Source of the DNA: Helicobacter sp.
GTDB taxonomy: Bacteria; Campylobacterota; Campylobacteria; Campylobacterales; Helicobacteraceae
Reading direction: 5' to 3'
DNA: 7,920 nucleotides
NCBI GenBank assembly: GCA_029264655.1
Contig: JARHZY010000005.1
Location: 1-7,920 of the forward strand
Positions 1-6,912 of the stretch are shown here, piece by piece. The first letter of the stretch is position 1; each line of letters starts with the position of its first letter. The position numbers and the translations under genes are program-made. The notes under the pieces were generated by a model. The model made no database searches. It worked only from the letters and a program-made list of their open reading frames with translations, and had not been told where the DNA came from.

Positions 1-42
1 ATTAATAGTAAGTAGTGATTTAGAATATTAGAGTAAATGCAG

Positions 43-60
43 TTTCTAAGTAGTTAAAGT
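43..60 (+). repeat. Partial degenerate copy of the 37-bp repeat
   Basis: These 18 bases match the first 18 bases of the 37-bp repeat at 91-127 with two mismatches, and lie 48 bp upstream of it. The flanking text (TTAGAGTAA before each copy) is also similar. This suggests a decayed tandem unit of about 48 bp rather than a chance match, but the low sequence complexity weakens the case. Confidence 0.4.
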
Positions 61-90
61 GTTTAGAGTAATGAATGAAGTAATTAAGAT

Positions 91-127
91 TTTCTAAGTA
101 ATTAGAGTTTTATAAAACTTAGATAGA
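91..127 (+). repeat. 37-bp repeat, copy 1
   Basis: This stretch is identical to 318-354 except for one base (G at 105, T at 332). It contains a perfect 12-bp palindrome, GTTTTATAAAAC (107-118), and a 7-bp inverted repeat, TCTAAGT (93-99) with ACTTAGA (117-123), so it is dyad-like. Possible roles are a protein-binding site, a dispersed intergenic repeat, or the remains of a small mobile element. Nothing here distinguishes these. Confidence 0.8.
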
Positions 128-317
128 TTTTTTAAATATTAAGCCACTAGATAAGGAAAAGAAATGAGTGATAGTGATAAGTGCTATATTAACCTTAACC
201 TACTGCCAAACTAATTGCTTTTATCTGTTATCTCTTTATGAGTAATGGATGAATAAAAGGGATATAGCAGATTAAACTCATCTCTTAGTCTTTAGGCAAT
301 GCATTCAGTAAATAATT

Positions 318-354
318 TTTCTAAGTAATTATAGTTTTATAAAACTTAGATAGA
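318..354 (+). repeat. 37-bp repeat, copy 2
   Basis: This is the second copy of the repeat at 91-127, offset by 227 bp and in the same orientation, with 36 of 37 bases identical. The palindrome is at 334-345 and the 7-bp arms are at 320-326 and 344-350. The DNA between the copies shows no coding potential. The identity fades immediately on both sides, which makes this a short discrete element and not a longer duplication. Confidence 0.8.
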
Positions 355-366
355 AAGAAATTGATA

Positions 367-404
367 ATAGAATCTCTAACAAAATAGAGTAATGGAGATT
401 CTAT
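367..404 (-). terminator. 10-bp hairpin, possible terminator of the minus-strand operon
   Basis: ATAGAATCTC (367-376) is the exact reverse complement of GAGATTCTAT (395-404), with an 18-base loop. A competing hairpin pairs CTCTA (374-378) with TAGAG (385-389). It lies about 100 bp past the stop codon of the minus-strand HD-domain gene. Read on the minus strand, it is followed by pyrimidine-rich but not uninterrupted T sequence, so intrinsic termination is plausible but unproven. Confidence 0.3.
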
Positions 405-503
405 ATAGCCTTATTGGGATATATTTGGATAAAATGTTTCGCTTGGTTTTAAAACCTAACTCTCCTTATTTTTTACAAAATAAGCTACTTTTATAATATT
501 TAG

Positions 504-1706
504 CTACATAAAATCTTGCACTATAAGTCCTATATGGATGCCACAAACTTCTTTTTGTAAAAGGTCGCCATAAATTGCTTTTGCACCATTTAGTAAATCT
601 GGACTACTTACACCATGTGCTATAGAAATACGTGCTTCTAAAAAAGCTGTCAATTTATCGCAAAATTTTAGCAATTCACCACATATTGGTAAATATTTAT
701 CGTGGTTGTAGTGCATAAACAATTCTTCTATATTTGTAGCAAATAAAACCTTATTGTGTTCTTTATAGCGATTGGTAAATTCGTCTTCTGTCCAATATTC
801 AAGCTCCTGCCGAATAAATTGAGGGAGCTTACTTAGAATCTTTGCTTCCATTTCTTCTTTTTCAATACTCTTGATAAAAGTATCAAGCCCTTTTACAGAA
901 CGTTTAATTGGTGAAATAATATCTCGCGTTAAAACTTCTGGTAGGTCATGAAAAAGCCCGCCAAAAAAATGATTAATTTGCATTTTCTCACAAACAGCTA
1001 AATCCACACTTAAAAGATATGCACAAATTGCAACCATAAGCATATGCCCTAATACTGAAGTTTGCGGGATACGAGGTGTTTGACTCCAACGCTTTTGAAA
1101 ACGCAATTCAGCAAACATACCCACAAGCTCGCGTATATCTTGATATAAATAAAGCGTTCGCATGCCAACTAAATCATAAAAACCTTCTGTTTGTGAATCT
1201 ATGATAGCTTTAATATTTTCAATATCATAGAGTTTAGGATTAAAATGGTAAATAATATCAAATTCCCACTTCGATGCATAAAAATGTGCTGCTTGCAAAA
1301 TCTTTGTTTCTAAATCATCATTTTTTTGAGCAAGATAATTTTCCATAGCATGAAAGAAGTGGAATCCCTGCAATTCTTGTTCAAGTTGCTTTACTACAAA
1401 TGCTGCAAGCTCTTTTCCATGCACATTCTTTAACTTATGAAAAACAGGTGGTTTAATATCAGTAAGCACAATACGCTCAAAAAATTCAAAGAGAAATTGT
1501 TGGATAAGTCTTGTGTAATTAATAGTCCTACCTCTATCTTCTTCATACTTAGCAAAAATATAGGCAAGAATAACTTTATGGGCTTGTTTATCTAACTCCA
1601 CAAAATCAAGTGGCACTGCTTTATCATTCCAACGTCTAATAGAAGCACTTGTAAAAATACGCTCTAAAAGCTTCTTATTTAAATGTGATGCGCCTTTAGT
1701 ATCCAT
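504..1706 (-). CDS. HD-domain metal-dependent phosphohydrolase, YfbR-like (400 aa)
   Basis: The C-terminal half carries an HD domain of the YfbR/HD_3 type. Visible motifs are RW at 206-207, the first metal-ligand His at H221 (SVLGH), the central H253-D254, a following segment with E257 and D262 that closely resembles the E. coli YfbR pattern (HD..EVLT.D...P.K), and the last ligand D350 (FCDKL). YfbR hydrolyses deoxynucleoside 5'-monophosphates; the substrate here is unknown. At 400 residues it is about twice the length of YfbR. The extra N-terminal 200 or so residues are charged and helical-looking, and I do not recognise them. There is no signal peptide or membrane segment, so it is probably cytoplasmic. 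The start is supported by an AAGGA ribosome binding site that overlaps the stop codon of the upstream gene, only 9 bp away, which indicates translational coupling. Multi-domain HD proteins of this kind are widespread, so a housekeeping nucleotide role is as likely as a defence role. Confidence 0.85.
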   Translation of the reverse strand: MDTKGASHLNKKLLERIFTSASIRRWNDKAVPLDFVELDKQAHKVILAYIFAKYEEDRGRTINYTRLIQQFLFEFFERIVLTDIKPPVFHKLKNVHGKELAAFVVKQLEQELQGFHFFHAMENYLAQKNDDLETKILQAAHFYASKWEFDIIYHFNPKLYDIENIKAIIDSQTEGFYDLVGMRTLYLYQDIRELVGMFAELRFQKRWSQTPRIPQTSVLGHMLMVAICAYLLSVDLAVCEKMQINHFFGGLFHDLPEVLTRDIISPIKRSVKGLDTFIKSIEKEEMEAKILSKLPQFIRQELEYWTEDEFTNRYKEHNKVLFATNIEELFMHYNHDKYLPICGELLKFCDKLTAFLEARISIAHGVSSPDLLNGAKAIYGDLLQKEVCGIHIGLIVQDFM

Positions 1707-1715
1707 AAATATCCT

Positions 1716-2525
1716 TCATAGAAAATCCCGTAATTTTTGCTTATTAAAATCTGGATAATCCATAATCGATAATGGAATCTGTGCAGCAAATTTTGTTTCA
1801 GTATTAAATATAATAGGAAAAAGATAATTAATCTCTGAAGCTTCAAGAGGGCTATTTAAATCAAGTGGGCAATACACAAATAATTTACTTTTTTTAGTGA
1901 TATGAAGAATAAGCGTTAAATATTCTGGAATCATAAAGGAATAATTACGTAATTTATAGGGATTAACAAGGGCGAGCACCATAGTTTCATTTTCTTTTTT
2001 TTGTTTTGGTTGCATGTTGCTATCTTGTGTTTGTTGTGAATGTAATGGTGTAATAAGACTTTTTAATTGCTTGAGATTTGAATTAAGTGCTTGCTTATCT
2101 TCAAGTATGCAATCTTTTTGTTCCTGTAATTCAATAGCATTAAAAAAATTATCATTACATTGTGTTGTTGGATTATGACGTGCTTTTAGATGCCGTGAGA
2201 GAATCTGTGTATTTTGTTCTTGTGCATGCAAAATTGCATTATTAATATCTTTTGGCATTGTTTGCACATTTGCCTTTTGATTGTATTTTTTAATTGCTTC
2301 ATCATCAGTGTAATGCATAGATAAACTTTTTTTACTTAATAGATTAAGTCCTTTAACATGAGAAGCAAATAAACCTTGATTGTGCTCACCACTTGTATTT
2401 GTTTGCGGATAAAGCATTTTTGCAAACACAGAATCAATGCGTTCTAAAACTACTTCGTGATTATCTTGACAAATAATGCGGTGTGCATTATTAATATTTG
2501 ATTTTAAAAGATATTTATTTTTCAT
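1716..2525 (-). CDS. Hypothetical protein, coupled to the HD-domain gene (269 aa)
   Basis: I do not recognise this protein. The frame stays open upstream to an ATG at 2678. I prefer the start at 2525 (MKNKYLLKS) because an AGG lies 6 bases upstream, and because the longer version would add 51 hydrophobic, low-complexity residues and run over the promoter of the divergent operon. The protein has no membrane segment or signal peptide. Residues up to about 120 are polar and basic. A Gln/Lys/Asn-rich, linker-like stretch spans roughly 125-180. A more hydrophobic, folded-looking C-terminal segment of about 90 residues (roughly 180-269) begins near VLALVNPYKLRNYSF. Its TGA stop lies 9 bp before the HD-domain gene's ATG, so the two are co-transcribed and probably translationally coupled. 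This suggests a shared process, but its nature is unknown. Confidence 0.65.
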   Translation of the reverse strand: MKNKYLLKSNINNAHRIICQDNHEVVLERIDSVFAKMLYPQTNTSGEHNQGLFASHVKGLNLLSKKSLSMHYTDDEAIKKYNQKANVQTMPKDINNAILHAQEQNTQILSRHLKARHNPTTQCNDNFFNAIELQEQKDCILEDKQALNSNLKQLKSLITPLHSQQTQDSNMQPKQKKENETMVLALVNPYKLRNYSFMIPEYLTLILHITKKSKLFVYCPLDLNSPLEASEINYLFPIIFNTETKFAAQIPLSIMDYPDFNKQKLRDFL

Positions 2526-2615
2526 ATAAAACCTAGCAACATGTAATTTACCATAATAAAAGCAAAATATGTGCCTAATTAGTATATATGTAAGGTAAAT
2601 CATATGAATTATTTC

Positions 2616-2621
2616 ATTATA
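2616..2621 (-). promoter_or_regulatory. Candidate -10 box for the minus-strand operon
   Basis: Read on the minus strand this is a perfect TATAAT, about 90 bases upstream of the chosen start at 2525. It lacks the TGn extension, and the surroundings are so AT-rich that chance matches are expected. TATACT at 2586-2581 and TATTAT at 2558-2553 are alternatives closer to the gene. Confidence 0.3.
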
Positions 2622-2669
2622 TATAAACATAAATATCATAAAAATAGACAGATTGCAAGAAAAATTTGC

Positions 2670-2675
2670 TATAAT
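2670..2675 (+). promoter_or_regulatory. Extended -10 promoter of the ZorAB-like operon
   Basis: TATAAT is preceded directly by TGC, giving the extended -10 pattern TGnTATAAT typical of Helicobacter sigma-80 promoters, which usually lack a conserved -35. A weak TAGACA lies upstream at 2645-2650 with a 19-bp gap. Transcription would start near 2682, leaving an untranslated leader of about 28 bases before the ATG at 2710. An AAGG at 2697-2700, 9 bases before the ATG, is the likely ribosome binding site, with a second AAGGA (2702-2706) immediately after it. Confidence 0.65.
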
Positions 2676-2709
2676 CATATTCTGATGATATTTAGTAAGG
2701 TAAGGATAT

Positions 2710-3348
2710 ATGGAAATTCTTTATATACAGACACATCCCGCATTAAAAAAAGCAAAACAACACTTAATCTATGCTTTTGTAAGTAGTATTGTTGTATGTA
2801 TGTTATTTTCGTTTATTACACAATTAAATACCCCACAAGATGTTTTTTTTAATTTTCTTATGTTGGCTGCTTTATGTTATGGTGTCTATGCGATATATCA
2901 GTTTAGCAAAATCACTCGTGCTTCTATTTTTCGTTACTATACTTATATGTTGGGCGTGCAAGTTATATGTAGTATATTATTTGTTTTCTATCATAATATA
3001 ATCTTTTTTTTTATTGTAATAGGTTACAATATTTATTGCTTCTATAAAATTGCCCATGAAATGCAAACTATCACAGACTTACCACATTTTGTTACTGCTT
3101 TTAAGCTTTATGTGATTTGCATTTGTGCTATTACTGCGGTAATAGTAGCTATTGTTGGAAGCAATATAGGCATGTTTGTAGGTACATATACAGAAGCAGA
3201 ACTTGCAACATTTATGGCAACAAATAAAAATTTATTGCTTACTATTTTATTTCTGCTTTTAGTTATATTGATTACATTCTGTATAAGCATTGGTTTTGTA
3301 TTGCGTGGTCTTATTAAAATATCCTATGTTAAGGTGCATACTCCATAA
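2710..3348 (+). CDS. Six-helix inner-membrane protein of unknown function, first gene of the ZorAB-like operon (212 aa)
   Basis: I do not recognise a family. The sequence is mostly hydrophobic, with six probable transmembrane helices near residues 19-37, 45-64, 76-94, 96-113, 131-157 and 174-199. Lys/Arg clusters at 13-16, 67-75 and the C-terminus fit a topology with both ends in the cytoplasm. The longest external loop would be around 158-173 (TEAELATFMATNK region), and the longest internal loop around 114-130. No catalytic motif, signal peptide or intramembrane charged residue stands out. It is the first gene after the operon promoter and ends 41 bp before the ZorA-like gene, with no convincing promoter in the gap, so the two are probably co-transcribed. 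Canonical Zorya operons do not have such a gene, so it may be an accessory or regulatory subunit of the motor, or simply a neighbour. Confidence 0.75.
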   Translation: MEILYIQTHPALKKAKQHLIYAFVSSIVVCMLFSFITQLNTPQDVFFNFLMLAALCYGVYAIYQFSKITRASIFRYYTYMLGVQVICSILFVFYHNIIFFFIVIGYNIYCFYKIAHEMQTITDLPHFVTAFKLYVICICAITAVIVAIVGSNIGMFVGTYTEAELATFMATNKNLLLTILFLLLVILITFCISIGFVLRGLIKISYVKVHTP

Positions 3349-3389
3349 TATAGATAATAAAACGAGTAAAATTATTATAAAGAGGTTAC

Positions 3390-6300
3390 ATGATTATTAA
3401 TATAGTTTTTACATTGCTGATGTTAGCATTAGCAGTATGGGATTTAAAAAGCTTTAGCAGCAACAATCATAAAGATTTTAAATCACTTATTATGAGTATA
3501 GGGATACTAGGGACATTTGCTGGTATTTTTGTGGGGCTTTTAGGATTCAATACACATGATTTATTAAGCTCTGTGCCTATGCTTTTAGACGGGTTAAAAA
3601 CTGCATTTTATACTTCTATTGTTGGTATGGGGTTAGCCATAGCCCTTAGTATCTATCAAAAAGGAAGAAGTAATGCCGTTGAAAATGATGAACTTGATTT
3701 TATTGCAACGCAAGCCCATAAATTTGATGAGCTTTTGCATTTGCGTGAGCTTACGCATATGAGCACATCATTACATGATATAAAAAATGAACTCACAAAA
3801 AAAGAAGATTTTGAAAAAGATTTAAAACAAATGCTTAAAGATATTGACATTTCCTTGCATAAAGCCCTAGAAACATTAGCAAGTGGAGCAAGCAAAGAAC
3901 TGATTAAGGCACTTGAAATTGTGATTAGTGATTTTAATACAAATCTTAAAGAGCAATTTGGTGAGAATTTTAAACAACTCAATGAAGCAACACATAATAT
4001 GCTAACATGGCAAGACAATTATAAAGAGCAAATTATAGATAATACAAATGCTATGCAGGCTATGCGTAAAACTCTACAAGACGCTCAAGATTCTATGCAA
4101 CAAGCCACAGAATCTATCCTTGCAAATAAAGAAAATCTTATGCAAATACAGCATTATAATGAACAGAATCACACTATCCAAGAGCGTTTATTGCAAGCAT
4201 TACAATCACTAAACACATTAGAACAAAGCTTTGAAGAAAAATTACAAGCAGTAGCAAGCTTAAAAGATTCTAGTCTTGAGGCTTTGCAAGGCTCAAAAGA
4301 CTTTATACAATCATTACAACATGCAAAAGAGAATCTGCATGAATATTTACATCATTATGAAGAGCAATTGCTAGCATTTTTTGAGCAAAGTTGCAAGCGG
4401 CTTGATACTACAAATACAACACTGCAAACACAAAATGAAGCGATTTTGCAATCTATTCGTGATACCTATCAAGAATTTAAAGATTCCTTGCATACTGCCA
4501 ATATGGAAGTTTTAGAATCATTTAAAACAGCAAGTAAAACATCTAATGAGTTGGCAAAAGTTATCAATGATGATATACAAATAAAATCACATGCTATGAT
4601 GGCATTAAATGAAAACTTCAAAAATAATGCAGACTCTATGTTAGAAAAACTTGATATAACAAGTAATAAAAGTCTTGAGCATGCACAGCAAATGCAAGAG
4701 CAAATGCGTGTCCTTTATGATGAAAAATTTGCTATTTTAAATACAAAAATATCACATACAACCCAAGTATTACAAGAAACACTTGCAAATAATGCAAGTA
4801 ATCTTGAACATTTTACAAAAGATTCTATACAAACGCTTGCAAATGCTTTTGAAGAGCGAGATAAAACTTTACAAATTATGTTACAACATAATTATGAGCA
4901 TATCACACAAAATATTGATACATTACATCAAAATTTCCAAGACAAAGTAAGCAAAGATTATCAATATATGCAAGATAAAATTTTAGAATCTTCGCAAACT
5001 ACACATGAATTTTTAAAAGATTGTGCAAAAGAATTAGCAGATTCTAGTAAAGAAAGCCTGCATACAAGTATTGATATGGCAGATACATTGGCACAAGAAC
5101 ATATGCAAACCTTGCAAAATATGCAAGAGCGTAATATAACACAGATTGAGAAAAATCTTGAGTATGTAAAAACTTTCCTCACACAAACACAAGAAGAAAA
5201 TGTGCAAACACTTACAAATCTCCATACACATACATTAGAGCGTATGGAAACAGCAAGTAGGCAAACCGCACAACACACAATAGATAATCTCACACAACTC
5301 CACACAACTTATAAAGACCATTTAGAATCCACCATGCAAACAACGCATGAATATTTGCATAAAGAAATGACAATGTTACATGAAACAACAAGAGATACAT
5401 TGCATAATATGCAAGAGGGCTTACAAACACAACACACAAAAACAACAGATTCCATTGCAGCAGTTATAAAAAATTCAAGCCAGCATTTTATACAAACATC
5501 AGACGATTTTGTGGAGCTATTAAAAGGGCAATATAAGCGTATGAATACCACCTTTGATAAGCAAAGCCAAGAGATACAAGAGTTTTTGCAAACCCAAACA
5601 CAAGCATTACAAGAAAGCTTGCTTACCCAACATGAAAATTTACAAAATACATTGGGCACACAAACAGAGCAACTCCAGCATGATTTAACACAAAAAGGTG
5701 AAGTGCTTCATGAGTTTTTACAAACACAAACTACATGCCTTGATACCAATCTGCAACAAATGTTAGGTAAATTTAATAAAATGCTTGAGCATAATTATAT
5801 GAATCTAAGCGAAATGCTTGAGAAAGACAATAATCTAATTGTAAAAAGTCTTGATTCTCAAGCTATTCATCTCTCAAATAGCCTTATACAATCGCATAAA
5901 AAGCTTGATGACTTTTTACATATAACCTATGAGAAGCTTACTCATAATGCAGATTCTGTACTTGAAAAAATTACAGGTAACACAACTACACTATCACGTA
6001 ATCTCACATTAACAGGAGATGCACTTAAAGATAATTTACAAGCACTCATTGACAAATTGCAAAATACCAATACTACAAGCCAAAAAACCTATGATGAACG
6101 TTTGGAGCACATCTTAAATACACAACAAACAATCATAGCAGATATACAAACAAAATCACAAGGATTCTATGAAACACTTGGCAAAAATCTACATGATTTT
6201 ACACAACACTTTGATACAACAAGCACAAATATTCATGCAAGTTGCCAAAATATGCTTAATGATATGCAGACATTGCGAGAAAATAACCAGCTTTTAAGTC

Positions 6301-6887
6301 AAGAAGCCCTACAACAGGCAAAAGATTCCTATAAGCAATTTTATGATGACTTGCAAACCAACTTTACTACACTTACACAAGGCATTGCAGAACAATTTGG
6401 AAATGTTATGCAAAAAAACGAGCTTTTATTGCAAAGCGTTGGAGAAAAAATGGCACATTTTGGCACTACACTTAGTGATTTTGAAGTAAATGCGAAAACA
6501 AATTTTGAGAATCTTAATACACATTTTAAAAACCTTTGTGTGCAATATATTAAACTCATGCAAGCAAGCATGCAAGCAAACATAAAGAATCAAGCCCAAG
6601 CTACAGAACAACTTTATAAAGCAGTAGGTGCTGTAGAAGCAAGTGTAAAAAGCATTGCAACTTCAAGCGATATGCTTTTAACAAAACAAAAAGAAACATT
6701 TGATATAGTGGTGCAACATTTTAAAGCAAATACGCAAGAGATAGTCAAGCAAGGTGCATTATTGCATGAGAATCTTGGGACAAATCTTGAAGCTTTGGAT
6801 TCTAAAATGGAGCAAATGACGCAAAGTTTTGCACATAATTATGAATGGTTTTTGAAAAAAGTAAAAGAAATTATGGGTGTTGCATAA
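3390..6887 (+). CDS. ZorA-like MotA/TolQ/ExbB-family motor subunit with very long coiled-coil tail (1165 aa)
   Basis: This is the channel subunit of a proton-driven inner-membrane stator. Residues 1-90 hold three transmembrane helices (about 2-18, 32-53 and 69-89). The second carries GILGTFAGIFVGLLGF and the third TAFYTSIVGMGLAIA, the small-residue, Thr/Ser-bearing helices typical of MotA/TolQ/ExbB and ZorA; T42, T75 and S76 are plausible pore-lining residues. The remaining 1070 or so residues form a Gln/Thr/His/Asn/Leu-rich cytoplasmic tail that is almost entirely helical. Residues 731-851 are eleven consecutive 11-residue repeats with Leu at position 3 in all and Leu/Ile/Phe at position 10 in all. 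Looser hendecads extend on both sides. Characterised ZorA proteins are mostly shorter (the E. coli one is about 730 residues), so this tail is unusually long. The ATG has AGAGG 4 bases upstream. The OmpA-domain partner follows after 25 bp. Anti-phage function is inferred from the family; a different motor role remains possible. Confidence 0.8.
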   Translation: MIINIVFTLLMLALAVWDLKSFSSNNHKDFKSLIMSIGILGTFAGIFVGLLGFNTHDLLSSVPMLLDGLKTAFYTSIVGMGLAIALSIYQKGRSNAVENDELDFIATQAHKFDELLHLRELTHMSTSLHDIKNELTKKEDFEKDLKQMLKDIDISLHKALETLASGASKELIKALEIVISDFNTNLKEQFGENFKQLNEATHNMLTWQDNYKEQIIDNTNAMQAMRKTLQDAQDSMQQATESILANKENLMQIQHYNEQNHTIQERLLQALQSLNTLEQSFEEKLQAVASLKDSSLEALQGSKDFIQSLQHAKENLHEYLHHYEEQLLAFFEQSCKRLDTTNTTLQTQNEAILQSIRDTYQEFKDSLHTANMEVLESFKTASKTSNELAKVINDDIQIKSHAMMALNENFKNNADSMLEKLDITSNKSLEHAQQMQEQMRVLYDEKFAILNTKISHTTQVLQETLANNASNLEHFTKDSIQTLANAFEERDKTLQIMLQHNYEHITQNIDTLHQNFQDKVSKDYQYMQDKILESSQTTHEFLKDCAKELADSSKESLHTSIDMADTLAQEHMQTLQNMQERNITQIEKNLEYVKTFLTQTQEENVQTLTNLHTHTLERMETASRQTAQHTIDNLTQLHTTYKDHLESTMQTTHEYLHKEMTMLHETTRDTLHNMQEGLQTQHTKTTDSIAAVIKNSSQHFIQTSDDFVELLKGQYKRMNTTFDKQSQEIQEFLQTQTQALQESLLTQHENLQNTLGTQTEQLQHDLTQKGEVLHEFLQTQTTCLDTNLQQMLGKFNKMLEHNYMNLSEMLEKDNNLIVKSLDSQAIHLSNSLIQSHKKLDDFLHITYEKLTHNADSVLEKITGNTTTLSRNLTLTGDALKDNLQALIDKLQNTNTTSQKTYDERLEHILNTQQTIIADIQTKSQGFYETLGKNLHDFTQHFDTTSTNIHASCQNMLNDMQTLRENNQLLSQEALQQAKDSYKQFYDDLQTNFTTLTQGIAEQFGNVMQKNELLLQSVGEKMAHFGTTLSDFEVNAKTNFENLNTHFKNLCVQYIKLMQASMQANIKNQAQATEQLYKAVGAVEASVKSIATSSDMLLTKQKETFDIVVQHFKANTQEIVKQGALLHENLGTNLEALDSKMEQMTQSFAHNYEWFLKKVKEIMGVA

Positions 6888-6912
6888 CAAAGCTTTATGC
6901 TAAGGGAATTAT

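Larger units (their letters stand above)
1..503. other. Gene-free AT-rich region with repeats
   Basis: No open reading frame of useful length or recognisable RNA gene was found on either strand. The region holds two 37-bp near-identical repeats (91-127 and 318-354), a partial copy (43-60), a 10-bp inverted repeat (367-404), a 12-bp palindrome GGTTTTAAAACC (445-456) and a 16-codon ORF with a good ribosome binding site (164-214). It lies downstream of the minus-strand HD-domain gene, so part of it may be that gene's 3' region. Confidence 0.6.
2526..2709. promoter_or_regulatory. Divergent intergenic region
   Basis: These 184 bp separate the minus-strand pair from the plus-strand ZorAB-like operon and must hold the promoters of both, since the two transcription units diverge here. 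The plus-strand promoter is the clearer one (-10 at 2670-2675). Minus-strand candidates are TATAAT at 2621-2616 and TATACT at 2586-2581. A shared regulator could act on both operons from here, but I see no convincing operator dyad. Confidence 0.6.

Noticed and set aside
91..354. CRISPR array
   Set aside because: There are only two full repeats, 227 bp apart, with internal palindromes and no regular spacers or cas genes.
445..473. Plus-strand terminator from the GGTTTTAAAACC palindrome followed by a T-rich stretch
   Set aside because: The stem is only four usable base pairs, the T-run is 10 bases away, and no plus-strand gene is seen ending upstream in the window.
2526..2678. N-terminal extension of the 269-residue protein to an ATG at 2678
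   Set aside because: It would add 51 hydrophobic low-complexity residues and overlap the extended -10 of the divergent operon. The start at 2525 has its own AGG and gives a normal polar N-terminus.
2604..2786. 60-codon plus-strand frame overlapping the start of the six-helix gene
   Set aside because: It overlaps the promoter and the first codons of the 2710 gene in another frame, has no ribosome binding site of note, and its product is low-complexity and Lys/Tyr-rich.
3108..3290. 60-codon minus-strand frame inside the six-helix gene
   Set aside because: It is a shadow of a well-supported membrane protein gene, in antisense, with no independent signals.
3656..4018. Antisense open frames of 60-120 codons inside the ZorA-like gene (also 4961-5305, 5034-5231, 5309-5659, 6341-6583, 6426-6611)
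   Set aside because: They lie fully opposite the ZorA-like coding sequence and have Cys/Ser/Val-rich compositions that simply mirror its Gln/Thr/Lys/Ala codons. None shows a domain. The tail's biased codons lack antisense stops.
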